DNA of 34,838 nt from Candidatus Omnitrophota bacterium (GCA_016204125.1 JACQLI010000044.1:1-34838); one strand, 5' to 3'. Positions 1 to 9,449 are shown, counted from the stretch's first letter. The notes: generated by a model not told the origin, from the letters alone. Made by a program: numbers and translations.

Positions 1-293
1 CGGTTAGCCATGACGAGAGAACATCTCTCCGGACAATAATCGTGGGGAATTTCATTGTCTTTTAATGAGCTATTTAATAGAACTAAACCGCGGGATACTT
101 AGCGTTAAATGAAGTTAAACTATATCTAAGGCTCAAAGGGATGTCAATACTCTTCCTAAATTTTCTTGGGAAGTAGGGGGTAAAAACATCGATTTTGCTA
201 GGTTTTTCAAGGAAAATGGGAGGTGGGAAACCTAAGCGGGTTTGACAGTTGCCCAGAAAAGGGCTAGTTTTAACCAGTTAAAGGCCTCTCTCT

Positions 294-1067
294 ATGGACA
301 AGAAAAAAACGGTTCTTCTTCTTGAAAACGAGCAGGAGCTCTCGGGCTACCTTAAAAAGTTTATCCCTCTTCTGGGAGACTATCAGGTGGAAGAGGCTTC
401 TGATGACGTGGAGATCCTCGCCAAGGTTAACGCCTTTGAACCCGAGCTCGTCATCTTTGATTGTGATACGCCTAAGGTCCATGGGAAAACGGTCCTAAAA
501 GAGATCCTGAAAAGCCACCCCAAGACTAAAGTCCTGGCGATCGCAACTGCCAAAAGTGATAAAGATGCCCTCCGAGAGGAAGGGATTCATGATGTCATCG
601 CCAAAACGTTTGACCTTGGTGAGCTGAGTCGAAAACTTAAAAGTCTTCTTCCCCTCTCAGAAACTCGCGCGGAAAAAAAGGAGGGCGCACGGCTCCTGCT
701 TGCAGACGATGAGCCTGGCGTCAATGAATTCTTAGAGAGCCTCTTTAAACCGCTCGGGATTGAAGTTTACGGGGCAGCTAACGGCGAAGAAGCCCTTCGA
801 CTTTTCAAAGAGAAAAGGTGCAATCTTGCCATCATTGATCTCAGGATCCCTAGAATCAGCGGTTTTGAACTCATCAAACTCCTGGAAAAGAGCGTTGATC
901 CTCCAAAGCCTAAATCCATCATTATCATCACGGCCGCCTTGGGAGAAGCCCAGACGGAACTGGGTCGCTTAGACCATCCGCTTCTCCTGAAGCCTTTGGA
1001 TCCTGATCTTCTCGAAGAAATGATTCTCGAAATCTGCAAGAAAAACGCCCTTACCCTATCTGTCTAA
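294..1067 (+). CDS. Response regulator with two tandem receiver (REC) domains and no recognisable output domain
   Basis: Second REC has LLADDEP, IIDLRIP and LLKPLD motifs. First REC has VIFDCDTP and AKTF, with a degenerate acidic pocket (LENEQE). Confidence 0.85.
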   Translation: MDKKKTVLLLENEQELSGYLKKFIPLLGDYQVEEASDDVEILAKVNAFEPELVIFDCDTPKVHGKTVLKEILKSHPKTKVLAIATAKSDKDALREEGIHDVIAKTFDLGELSRKLKSLLPLSETRAEKKEGARLLLADDEPGVNEFLESLFKPLGIEVYGAANGEEALRLFKEKRCNLAIIDLRIPRISGFELIKLLEKSVDPPKPKSIIIITAALGEAQTELGRLDHPLLLKPLDPDLLEEMILEICKKNALTLSV

Positions 1068-2786
1068 CACCTCTCGCACTTTAACCGCTAAGGATTCGGG
1101 GGAAAAGGGTTTGGGGAGGAATTCGACACGTTCATCCAAGACTCCATAACGGACCCGCGCATCATCGATATAGCCCGACATGAAAAGCACCCTCAATTCA
1201 GGCCTTAGATCCCTAAACTTTTGAGCCAGTTCCAAGCCCCCCATAAGCGGCATGACCACATCGGTAAGCAAGAGGCGGGTGTCCATTTTGGGATTCTTCT
1301 CCAAAAGCTTCAGGGCTTCAGGCCCGTTCGCGGCCTCGATCACTTGATAACCCTGGTCCCGTAAGACCCTGCCCGCCAATTCACGGACCATCGGTTCATC
1401 CTCCACAAGAAGCACACTCTCTGAACCCCGAGGAAGTTCTTCGGGCTCTTTAGGCTCCTCTGGCTTTTCCTTTGGCGCTTCCACCCTAGGGAGACAAACA
1501 TTAAACGTCGTACCTTGATTCGGTTGGCTTGAAACAAAGATTTGACCCTGGTTTTGTTTGATGATTCCATAACAGGTGGCAAGCCCCAACCCAACCCCGC
1601 TTCTCTCTTGACGCGTGGTAAAAAAGGGTTCGAAGAGATGCTTTTTCGCCTCTTCGGTCATGCCCATACCATTATCGATGACTTCGAACGCAACATAATC
1701 TTTGCTGTCCAATTTGGTATTGCTTGTCTTGATCACTATCTTGCCTCCCTTTGGCATCGCATCGCGCGCATTCAGGGTGAGGTTGAATAGCACCTGCTCA
1801 ATTTGAGTCACATCCACTTTCACATACCCCAGATTTTCCTCTGGGATCGTCACCAGTTCAACATCCTCTCCAATCAATCGACACAACAACTTGTTGATGT
1901 TTGAAATGACCTCGTTAAGATTCACCACTTTCAAATTCAAAATTTGACCACGACCAAAGGCCAAAAGCTGCTGAGTCAGGCCTGTGGCCCTCTCCGTCGC
2001 CTTAAGAATTTCTTCAAGATCGGGTCGCCAGGGGTCAGAAGATACCGTCCTTTTTCTGATGAGTTTCGCAAATCCTGCGATAACCGTGATCAAATTGTTA
2101 AAGTCGTGGGCAACCCCGCCTGCAAGCCTGCCAATAGCCTCCAATTTCTGAGATTGTAAAAGTTCGGCTTCAAGGCGCTTGCGCACGCTGATGTCGCGCA
2201 GCAAAACAACGGCACCCGTTCTGCTCGCGAGCTTCCCTGTAATCACTTCAATATGGATCAGTGTTCCGTCTTTTCTTTTTCCCATGGCCTCGCCGATATG
2301 AAAACCTTGCCTTTCGAGGACGTCATAGATCTCGTGGTGCTGGGTCTTATTGACTCGACGATCTCCATATAACAAACTCGTTTTTTGACCCAGAACCTCG
2401 TCCACTTCGTATCCGAATACCTTCTCGATGGAACTGTTGCATCGGGTGATGGTCCGATCGGGATCGACCACTAGAAGCACATCGGGGTTGATGTTGGAAA
2501 TGATACCTTCGAGTTCGGTGATGATCTGAGAACTTTCCCTCCACCTGCGATAGGTGAGCCAGGATAGAACGAACATCAAGAGGAAGGCCAGACTGATGAG
2601 AGTTTCAGTTGTGGGAGGGCTATAATAGGCGGTCACGAAAGCGTAGAATCCACGAAGAAGACTGATTGCGATATTGAGTACCGTGAAGGCCATCAATAAG
2701 GCCAGAGCGATTAAGAGGTCATGGAGTGCTCTTTTCCTTTCCTCTTCAATGGCCCTTGTCTTCTTTTTTTTATTCATTCGGTTCAT
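1056..2786 (-). CDS. Hybrid sensor histidine kinase: N-terminal TM segments, PAS, HisKA/HATPase, C-terminal REC
   Basis: H-box GGVAHDFNNLITVIAGF, N-box LNARDAMPKGG, GVGLGLATCYGIIKQ, C-terminal VLLVEDEP...LLTDVVMP...PKPFSP. Confidence 0.92.
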   Translation of the reverse strand: MNRMNKKKKTRAIEEERKRALHDLLIALALLMAFTVLNIAISLLRGFYAFVTAYYSPPTTETLISLAFLLMFVLSWLTYRRWRESSQIITELEGIISNINPDVLLVVDPDRTITRCNSSIEKVFGYEVDEVLGQKTSLLYGDRRVNKTQHHEIYDVLERQGFHIGEAMGKRKDGTLIHIEVITGKLASRTGAVVLLRDISVRKRLEAELLQSQKLEAIGRLAGGVAHDFNNLITVIAGFAKLIRKRTVSSDPWRPDLEEILKATERATGLTQQLLAFGRGQILNLKVVNLNEVISNINKLLCRLIGEDVELVTIPEENLGYVKVDVTQIEQVLFNLTLNARDAMPKGGKIVIKTSNTKLDSKDYVAFEVIDNGMGMTEEAKKHLFEPFFTTRQERSGVGLGLATCYGIIKQNQGQIFVSSQPNQGTTFNVCLPRVEAPKEKPEEPKEPEELPRGSESVLLVEDEPMVRELAGRVLRDQGYQVIEAANGPEALKLLEKNPKMDTRLLLTDVVMPLMGGLELAQKFRDLRPELRVLFMSGYIDDARVRYGVLDERVEFLPKPFSPESLAVKVREVLDR

Positions 2787-2857
2787 CGCTTTTCCCGCCG
2801 CGCCAGCACGGTTTCATGAAACCGAACCGAACGGTCAAGTTTTAGTGGAGAAGGAAT

Positions 2858-3325
2858 TCAGAAGGGCAGCTTTGCTGCTAAATCGTTAATTACGTTGTGT
2901 CTTTTGACTTCGATGAACCTATTCTTGCGATCGAAAGTAATGATGAAGTTGTCAAAGAAACCGTGCTGCCCAAGGATACCACCAGTCCCAATATTGAGAG
3001 AAGTTGAAAAACCAACTCTGGTTTTAACGCGGTGCTCGCCAAAGAGAATTTCGATCTCATGAAAATAAAATGGCGTAGGCATGCCACCAATTCCCGTAAA
3101 ATCTACTCTGCCTCCACTTCTCACATCTATGCCCAAGACGTCTGCTATTCCCCTTGGAAACAAACAGGCATCTGCCCCAGAATCCACAAGTGCGAATAGC
3201 TTCTGTTTTCGTCCTTCAAACCTCAATACTATTGGGATAAGAGGTTTGAAAATCTGAGTAATGCTTGGAAAATTTTTTCTAAACTCTGAACTTGTGGGGC
3301 CTTTAAGAAGATACGGAACCTTCAT
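2858..3325 (-). CDS. Retropepsin-like aspartyl protease family protein
   Basis: ALVDSGADACLFP motif followed by a GIGG flap-like segment and a GILGQHGFFDNF segment. Confidence 0.7.
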   Translation of the reverse strand: MKVPYLLKGPTSSEFRKNFPSITQIFKPLIPIVLRFEGRKQKLFALVDSGADACLFPRGIADVLGIDVRSGGRVDFTGIGGMPTPFYFHEIEILFGEHRVKTRVGFSTSLNIGTGGILGQHGFFDNFIITFDRKNRFIEVKRHNVINDLAAKLPF

Positions 3326-3333
3326 TCAAGGCT

Positions 3334-3540
3334 TCAGCCGCAATACAGAAGATCGGAGGGATCGACAAAAAGGAGAGTGAAATCAGGGCGTCCTTTTGAA
3401 TTAGCGTCGTCGGCGGCTTCTTTTGCCGAAGTCCCAGAGCCGTACACCGTAGTATTGTCGTCTGACAAAGCTACCCACTTACCTTCGTACCCTTTGAGAA
3501 TTGAGGATAAATCTAAAGGAGCCATTTTGTTCACTGACAC
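3334..3540 (-). CDS. Small DUF5678-like protein
   Basis: 68 aa with YEGKWVALSDDNTTVYGSGTSAKEAADDA; sits directly upstream of the retropepsin-like gene on the same strand. Confidence 0.5.
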   Translation of the reverse strand: MSVNKMAPLDLSSILKGYEGKWVALSDDNTTVYGSGTSAKEAADDANSKGRPDFTLLFVDPSDLLYCG

Positions 3541-3565
3541 AAATTATAGCACAGAAAATAAAGAC

Positions 3566-3648
3566 TGGGGAGTAGAGGGTTCGAACCTCTGAAGGCGTTA
3601 GCCACCAGATTTACAGTCTGGCCCCGTTGGCCACTTGGGTAACTCCCC
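3566..3648 (-). tRNA. tRNA-Tyr (GTA)
   Basis: Minus strand GGGGAGT...GACTGTAAATCT...long variable arm...AGAGGTTCGAACCCTCT-ACTCCCC-A; 7-bp acceptor stem fully paired, anticodon GTA. Confidence 0.93.
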
Positions 3649-3684
3649 CGAATCAATGACGAATGTAGAATGACGAATTTAGAA

Positions 3685-4062
3685 TTATACGTTTACGGTT
3701 TTTGTTTTTCGGGTTGAAAGATTCCGTCTAGTGGTATTGATAGAAGCAACGGTAATCGCTAGAAGCTCTTCCGCTTCTTTCTTCAACGCCTGGATTTCAT
3801 CCAAACTTACCAAATTTGAAGCAACCAGCAACTCAAGCCAATAAAGAACCTCGTCTGTCTCTTCTTCTACAATCTTTAGCTTTGCAATAAAATCTATTTG
3901 TGACTTAGCCCTGCAAGCGGCCCGATAATTTGCTCCTACAGAGGTTCCTGATCGCATCAACTGTCTCCCAATCACGTCGGAAGCCTTACTTTTCGGTAGC
4001 AACTCTACCAGTTTAATAACTTGTAGAGCAAACTCTTGAGTCCGCTTTTTTAGATCGTTCAT
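3685..4062 (-). CDS. Four-helix-bundle protein (23S rRNA intervening-sequence protein family)
   Basis: Typical family pattern: LPKSKASDVIGRQLMRSGTSVGANYRAACRAKSQIDFIAKLKIVEEETDEVLYWLELL. Confidence 0.85.
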   Translation of the reverse strand: MNDLKKRTQEFALQVIKLVELLPKSKASDVIGRQLMRSGTSVGANYRAACRAKSQIDFIAKLKIVEEETDEVLYWLELLVASNLVSLDEIQALKKEAEELLAITVASINTTRRNLSTRKTKTVNV

Positions 4063-4134
4063 TTAATTTCCTTATCGTTTCTGCCTTTCTTTTTTTCATT
4101 CTACATTCTACACTCGTCATTCTAAATTCGAATG

Positions 4135-4173
4135 AGCTGGCGGAGGGAATCGAACCCCCGACATGCTGTTTAT
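4135..4173 (-). pseudogene. 3' half of a tRNA (anticodon-loop remnant, variable loop, T-arm, acceptor 3' strand)
   Basis: Minus strand ATAAACAGCATGTCGGGGGTTCGATTCCCTCCGCCAGCT; T-arm GGGGG-TTCGATT-CCCTC and acceptor CGCCAGC, identical to the tRNA-Thr acceptor 3' strand. No matching 5' half lies immediately upstream. Confidence 0.65.
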
Positions 4174-4174
4174 C

Positions 4175-4215
4175 CCGAAAAAAGCCTCGGGACCTTTGTT
4201 CCGATCCCGAGAAGG
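4175..4215 (-). terminator. Rho-independent terminator downstream of tRNA-Thr
   Basis: Minus strand CTCGGGATC-ggaacaaag-GTCCCGAGGC followed by TTTTTT. Confidence 0.65.
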
Positions 4216-4218
4216 CAT

Positions 4219-4290
4219 AGCTGGCGAGAGGAGTTGAACCTCCAACCCACGGTTTACAAAACCGTTGCTCTACCGTTGAGCTACGCCAGC
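4219..4290 (-). tRNA. tRNA-Thr (TGT)
   Basis: GCTGGCGTAGCTCAACGGTAGAGCAACGGTTTTGTAAACCGTGGGTTGGAGGTTCAACTCCTCTCGCCAGCT; anticodon loop TTTGTAA. Confidence 0.93.
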
Positions 4291-4407
4291 AATAACCGTG
4301 ATAACGTTACAAATCTCTAGGACAGCGGAACGGTAAATTAACGTAACATATTGCATGTCCTACTTCTGCAGTCTACCTGATGCCGTTTACGCTACCGTCA
4401 GGCCGAA

Positions 4408-5283
4408 CTACGCCAGCAAAATATGAATCGCTTTGGGAAGGAATTCTACAATATCTCCTGCTACAAGGGAAACTTCTCCCTTTTCTTTGGCTGCGATGTC
4501 GCCAGCCAGACCGTGGATGTACACTCCAAAGCAAGCACTGTCAAAAGGAGATATTCCCTGCCCTAGCAGGGCTGCGATGATCCCTGTCAGAACATCTCCT
4601 GTACCACCTGTCGCCATTCCTGGATTTCCAGTTGGATTGATTGCCACTTTACCTGTGGGTCCAGCGACTACGGTACGATAACCTTTCAACACAAGGGTCT
4701 GCTTGATTTTGCGGCTGACTTCAAGAGCCCTTTTCTTTCGCTCTTTATCCGTAACGGGCTTCTTCCCGCCAAATGTCCTGACAAATTCACCAGGGTGCGG
4801 CGTTAAAATAAGAGGACTCTTGCAATCTCTTAGGATTTCGGCCTGTCCTTGAAGCGCATTCACTCCATCTGCATCCACGACCGAAGGAACGGATGAGCGC
4901 AAAAGAAGATTACGAACAAGACGCCCAGTGTTCGGATGCCTCCCGAGCCCTGGTCCTATGGCCAAGACATCCTGGCTTTTCAAAAAATTCAGAATGGCCG
5001 AAAGCCCTTTCTCCGATAAAGTTCCCTTAGGAGTTGAGGGAAAAGGCCTTACCATAACTTCAGGGTGGCGACGAGCCAGAATCGTATAAACCTTATCAGG
5101 ACATCCTAACGTGACAAGTCCAGCTCCTGCTCGAAGGGAAGCAAAACTCGCCAGAGCTGCGGCCCCTGTTAACCCCCGTGAGCCTGCAAGAATAAAGACT
5201 CTGCCGAAATCCTTTTTATTGGCACGCTTGGGACGTGGACGCCAAACCTTTCGAATCTGACGCTCAATCCTAGGGTCCCGCAT
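4408..5283 (-). CDS. nnrD: ADP/ATP-dependent NAD(P)H-hydrate dehydratase
   Basis: VFILAGSRGLTGAAALASFASLRAGAGLVTLG, LTPHPGEF, NPTGNPGMATGGTGDVLTGIIAALLGQG. Confidence 0.92.
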   Translation of the reverse strand: MRDPRIERQIRKVWRPRPKRANKKDFGRVFILAGSRGLTGAAALASFASLRAGAGLVTLGCPDKVYTILARRHPEVMVRPFPSTPKGTLSEKGLSAILNFLKSQDVLAIGPGLGRHPNTGRLVRNLLLRSSVPSVVDADGVNALQGQAEILRDCKSPLILTPHPGEFVRTFGGKKPVTDKERKKRALEVSRKIKQTLVLKGYRTVVAGPTGKVAINPTGNPGMATGGTGDVLTGIIAALLGQGISPFDSACFGVYIHGLAGDIAAKEKGEVSLVAGDIVEFLPKAIHILLA

Positions 5284-5287
5284 TTTT

Positions 5288-6001
5288 CTAACTCCTCATT
5301 TTCTTTCTCATTTCCTGAACGGCTTTTCGGATGCCTACGGAAACGGCACACGCCACGATCGAATGCCCAATATTAAGCTCTTTCATATAAGGAATCTTTG
5401 CAATAGGAAGAACATTTTCATAATCAAGTCCGTGTCCAGCATGGACCTTAAGGCCCAGCTTGTGCGCCTCGATGGCCGATTTTCTAAGCCGCAATAATTC
5501 CTTTTTTCTTTTTTCTCCCTTTGCATTGGCATAGGTGCCTGTATGAAGTTCGATGGCTTTCGCCCCTACTTCTTTCGCTGTTCGGACCTGACGGATTTCA
5601 GGATCGATGAAAAGACTGACCTCAATTCCTTTTCTTTGTAGACTTGGAACGACTCTTTTCAAAACCTTCCTTTTCTGAAAAGCGTCCAACCCTCCCTCGG
5701 TAGTCACCTCACGCCTTTTCTCTGGGACAATGCAGGCTTTCTCAGGAAGGAGACGCATGGCGATCCGAACAATCTCGGGATGGAGTGCCATTTCAAGATT
5801 AAGCGGAACGCGGATCTTCTTCTTAAGCTGCCAAAGATCATGGTCTTGGATGTGACGACGATCTTCACGAAGGTGGACCGTGATTCCATCGGCTCCCCCC
5901 TTTTGGGCCTCTAAGGCAGCTTCAAGAGGGCTTGGTCTTCCTCCTCCCCGAGCCTGGCGAAGAGTTGCCACATGGTCGATATTTACACCGAGTTTCGGCA
6001 T
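5288..6001 (-). CDS. pdxJ: Pyridoxine 5'-phosphate synthase
   Basis: MPKLGVNIDHVATLRQARGG, GADGITVHLREDRRHIQDHD, HAGHGLDYENV, ELNIGHSIV. Confidence 0.97.
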   Translation of the reverse strand: MPKLGVNIDHVATLRQARGGGRPSPLEAALEAQKGGADGITVHLREDRRHIQDHDLWQLKKKIRVPLNLEMALHPEIVRIAMRLLPEKACIVPEKRREVTTEGGLDAFQKRKVLKRVVPSLQRKGIEVSLFIDPEIRQVRTAKEVGAKAIELHTGTYANAKGEKRKKELLRLRKSAIEAHKLGLKVHAGHGLDYENVLPIAKIPYMKELNIGHSIVACAVSVGIRKAVQEMRKKMRS

Positions 6002-6006
6002 AAAAC

Positions 6007-6960
6007 TTACGGAAGAGGAAGCGAACCTTTTTTCTGGATGCTTATCTTAGCAGAAGGGAGGTTTTCTTTAAGAAAGACGCCTGGCGGCAAAATCACACGA
6101 ATGGGTACTTCGTGCGTTCCTTCTTCAAGACCTGCAATTTCAACGTAGGCTAAAATATCTTTGGGATCCAACACCTCCAAATCTTTGCTTGAGCCTCGAA
6201 GGATAAGGCTGAGCTGAGCCGTTTCCACAGAAATACGGCTGAATGAGCCAGCTGTGCCCAAGATCTTCACAGGAATATTTTCAAATGTCTTCTCAGCAAT
6301 GGCTTCCGTGATAGGAACATAAACATCGACCAGTGATTCGCTGACCACTTTGAGCCCAGGCTCTTCTGCGATACGAACGGTCTTACGAAAGGATCGGGTT
6401 CGCCCCACGACATCTATCGGCTGCGTCTTGATTTTTCCCAGCTTCTCGATCTGACTCTTGGGCCCTTCTGCAAGAACGGAACGGGGATCGAGTTGGACCT
6501 TGCTTGCGTCCAGGCGGTAGCCAAAAGCGGGCTCTCCTAAAAAAACAGGTTCGATTTCAAGTTTCTGTACGATCATCTCATCGATTTTGACTTGGATCAC
6601 ATCAGGCTCAATACGGACGACTCTGATTTTCTCAGAGGGGAGCCGAATCTCGCGAGGCTCCAAACGGAAACTGTAATCTCCTGGTGTTTCCACTTTCTTA
6701 ATGATGTGCTCCGCCTTAAGCTCTTCGGAAGCGAGGTTGGCAAGAAGGGAACGGGGAGCTTGAAGGACCGCCAGAACCACACGGGTCGGTTTGCCCACGA
6801 TGCTCATTTTCTCATTCTCAACTTTGATCTCAACAGGGATCGTTCGACTGACCTCAATCCCCTCCTCCCCCACGGCGTAGTACCAGAGACCAACAGCCAG
6901 AACAAGGGAAACCAACTTGGCAGCCCAATTTTCAGTAAGCCACTTGGTCACGGAAGCCAT
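6007..6960 (-). CDS. cdaR: YbbR-domain protein, CdaR-like regulator of diadenylate cyclase
   Basis: N-terminal TM (NWAAKLVSLVLAVGLWYYAVG) followed by YbbR-type repeats; directly downstream of cdaA. Confidence 0.85.
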   Translation of the reverse strand: MASVTKWLTENWAAKLVSLVLAVGLWYYAVGEEGIEVSRTIPVEIKVENEKMSIVGKPTRVVLAVLQAPRSLLANLASEELKAEHIIKKVETPGDYSFRLEPREIRLPSEKIRVVRIEPDVIQVKIDEMIVQKLEIEPVFLGEPAFGYRLDASKVQLDPRSVLAEGPKSQIEKLGKIKTQPIDVVGRTRSFRKTVRIAEEPGLKVVSESLVDVYVPITEAIAEKTFENIPVKILGTAGSFSRISVETAQLSLILRGSSKDLEVLDPKDILAYVEIAGLEEGTHEVPIRVILPPGVFLKENLPSAKISIQKKGSLPLP

Positions 6961-7770
6961 TTATTCGGACTCCGTCCTGAGCTTTTTCCAGTTTTTCTGC
7001 CAGAATTCACTCCACCCTTTGGGTCTTTCAGCGGGGCGAAAGAGACTGGTTAAGACACGGCGAAGTGATTCACCATCAAGGTCACGTGTCAACTTACCGT
7101 AGACAGAAACAGAAATCGCTCCCGTCTCCTCGGAAACCACCGCACAAACTGCGTCCGTCTCTTCTGTAAGACCAACGGCGGCCCGATGCCTTGTGCCAAG
7201 TGAACGAGACAGTTCATGACTCTGGCTCAATGGAAAAAGGGAACCGCAGGAAGTGATTCGATCACCCTGGACAATCACTCCACCGTCATGAGTAGGGGTA
7301 TTGGGAAAGAAGAGGGTGATGAGAAGTTCAGAACTCACCTTGGCGTCGATTGCAAGGCCGCTTTCAATATAATTTTTAAGTCCCACGTCCCGCTCAATCG
7401 CAATCAACGCCCCAATCTTTGAACGGGATAAATGCTCGCACGCTTGGACAACTTCGTCGACCGTCCCGCCACGTTTGAGGAAAGGACCGAACATGGTGTT
7501 CTGGCCAATTCGGGCAAGGGCCCTGCGGAGTTCGGGCTGAAAGATGATGAGAAAGGCTAAGACTCCAACCGCGAAGAGCTTGGTGAGGACCCAGTTGATG
7601 GTGTGAAGTTCGAGGACCTTTGCAATGTTGAAAATAACCGCTAGGATCAGAAGGCCCAGCAAAACCTGAAGTGCCCGCGTTCCTTGGAAAAAGCGGATGA
7701 GAGAATAGAGAATAATCCAGATGAAAAGAATCTCGAGGATGGGCCTCCAAAGAACAAGAAGCGAACCCAT
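6961..7770 (-). CDS. cdaA: Diadenylate cyclase (c-di-AMP synthase), TM region plus DAC domain
   Basis: NTPTHDGGVIVQGDRI and LGTRHRAAVGLTEETDAV motifs. The ORF extends to 7800, but MGSLLVLWRPILEIL is the likelier start. Confidence 0.93.
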   Translation of the reverse strand: MGSLLVLWRPILEILFIWIILYSLIRFFQGTRALQVLLGLLILAVIFNIAKVLELHTINWVLTKLFAVGVLAFLIIFQPELRRALARIGQNTMFGPFLKRGGTVDEVVQACEHLSRSKIGALIAIERDVGLKNYIESGLAIDAKVSSELLITLFFPNTPTHDGGVIVQGDRITSCGSLFPLSQSHELSRSLGTRHRAAVGLTEETDAVCAVVSEETGAISVSVYGKLTRDLDGESLRRVLTSLFRPAERPKGWSEFWQKNWKKLRTESE

Positions 7771-7771
7771 A

Positions 7772-7987
7772 TCAGCGCTTACCGAAGATCGTAAAGACAA
7801 GCGTCAGGAGAAGACTCAAGAGAAGACAAGTGGTCAAGGGAAAGTAAAACGTGAACGTCCCTTTCTTCAGATAGATATCGCCAGGAAGCTTCCCCAAGCC
7901 TGGGATTTTACCGAAGATGCCTACAAGGATTCCTACAATCACCAAAACAACGCCAAAAAAGATGAGGGTTTTCGCAAATTCGTTCAC
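7772..7987 (-). CDS. DUF2905 family small membrane protein
   Basis: [39 protein letters not shown]. Confidence 0.85.
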   Translation of the reverse strand: MNEFAKTLIFFGVVLVIVGILVGIFGKIPGLGKLPGDIYLKKGTFTFYFPLTTCLLLSLLLTLVFTIFGKR

Positions 7988-9012
7988 CAGAGTTCCACCT
8001 GTTTGGCATTTGAAGGAAGCGGGATCTTAAAGTGTTCGTAGGCCCGTTTGGTGGCCACACGTCCCGAGGGGGTCCTTTTAAGAAATCCTTTCTGAATCAA
8101 ATAGGGCTCATAAATTTCTTCTAAGGTGTCGGATTCTTCCCCTACCCCGACAGAAAGGTTATTGATCCCCACAGGGCCGCCGTGACATTCCTTTAAAATA
8201 AATCCCAAAATCCGCTTATCCATAGGGTCAAGCCCTGCCTCATCCACTTCGAGCATTTGAAGTGCCTGATCGGCAACCTGCTGTGTGATGCGGCCATCCG
8301 CCTTAACCTGAGCAAAATCACGCACACGCCTGAGGAGTCTATTGGAAACTCGGGGCGTTCCTCTGGACCGACGCGCTATCTCAAAGGCTCCTTGTGGTTC
8401 CATCTCAACCTTGAGGATTCTGGCCGAGCGGTTGACTACCTGACCAAGTTCTTCCTCCGTGTAGTAATTGATCCTCTCAACAATGCCAAAACGAGAACGG
8501 AGAGGTGAAGTGAGAAGCCCGCTTCTTGTGGTCGCTCCAATCAAAGTAAAGTGAGGCAGATTGATTTTAACCGAGCGGGCATTAGGCCCTTTATCAATCA
8601 TGATATCAATCACAAACTCTTCCATGGCGGGATAAAGATATTCTTCTACCACAGGCGAAAGGCGGTGAATCTCGTCCACAAAAAGGACGTCTCCCTCTTC
8701 TAAGTTGGTGAGAATTCCTGCCAGGTCACCAGCCTTTTCCAAGACAGGACCTGAAGTGGAACGCAGAGTGGCTCCCATCTCTTTGGTAATGATATGGGCA
8801 AGGGTTGTCTTCCCAAGACCTGGTGGGCCAAAGAAAAGAAGGTGGTCGAGCGGTTCCTTCCGCCTTCGGGCAGCCTCGATGAAAATTTTGAGATTCTCTT
8901 TAAGTTTATTTTGACCGATGAACTCATCGAGAGAGGCGGGACGAAGCGAGACATCAAATTCAAGATCTTCGGTTTTGAGCTCCTGCGAGACGAGGCGTTC
9001 GGATTCTTTCAT
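7984..9012 (-). CDS. ruvB: Holliday junction branch migration ATPase RuvB
   Basis: [59 protein letters not shown]. Confidence 0.98.
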   Translation of the reverse strand: MKESERLVSQELKTEDLEFDVSLRPASLDEFIGQNKLKENLKIFIEAARRRKEPLDHLLFFGPPGLGKTTLAHIITKEMGATLRSTSGPVLEKAGDLAGILTNLEEGDVLFVDEIHRLSPVVEEYLYPAMEEFVIDIMIDKGPNARSVKINLPHFTLIGATTRSGLLTSPLRSRFGIVERINYYTEEELGQVVNRSARILKVEMEPQGAFEIARRSRGTPRVSNRLLRRVRDFAQVKADGRITQQVADQALQMLEVDEAGLDPMDKRILGFILKECHGGPVGINNLSVGVGEESDTLEEIYEPYLIQKGFLKRTPSGRVATKRAYEHFKIPLPSNAKQVELW

Positions 9013-9026
9013 AAACTTAAGCTTCT

Positions 9027-9446
9027 TTACTTCCTTCGAATGACGATATCTGCATGATCAATAACTACCTTGGCCTCCTTATCCCTAGAAAGTGCCTCAG
9101 CAAATTCATTGATCGCCTCTTTGTCCTCCTGTCTGAGATCCAGGAAACAGACACCGACATAATAAACCAAACCTTTTTTCGCCCTTCGAATCCTGAGCAC
9201 CTCGGCTACGGCGTCGACCGCACGGTCTAAAGGTGGAACATAAACACTGATATTGAGGACTGAAGATTCGTTAAGTTTCTCTTCCGTCCAAAAACGGAGA
9301 CCGCCAGCGCTAACGTCTCTTGCATTTGTGATCGTAGGCCCTGCTTTGCCATTCACATGATACTTTACGAGATACGCAGCGCGGATACGTTTGTACCGTC
9401 TGGCATTCAGAATTCTACTTTTAGGCCAAAGATTAAGTTTGAACAT
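9027..9446 (-). CDS. PilZ-domain protein (candidate c-di-GMP receptor)
   Basis: [10 protein letters not shown] (RxxxR-like) and DVSAGGLRF (D/NxSxxG) spacing. Confidence 0.75.
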   Translation of the reverse strand: MFKLNLWPKSRILNARRYKRIRAAYLVKYHVNGKAGPTITNARDVSAGGLRFWTEEKLNESSVLNISVYVPPLDRAVDAVAEVLRIRRAKKGLVYYVGVCFLDLRQEDKEAINEFAEALSRDKEAKVVIDHADIVIRRK

Positions 9447-9449
9447 GGT

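Noticed and set aside
1-290. Leading intergenic region examined for RNA or mobile features
   Set aside because: No convincing tRNA, hairpin-terminator or coding signal could be supported by eye.
4132-4320. 62-aa plus-strand ORF
   Set aside because: It lies antisense across tRNA-Thr and the tRNA 3' remnant; strings such as SWRRESNPRHAV and LNLQPTVYKTVALPLSYAS are the usual false translation of tRNA genes.
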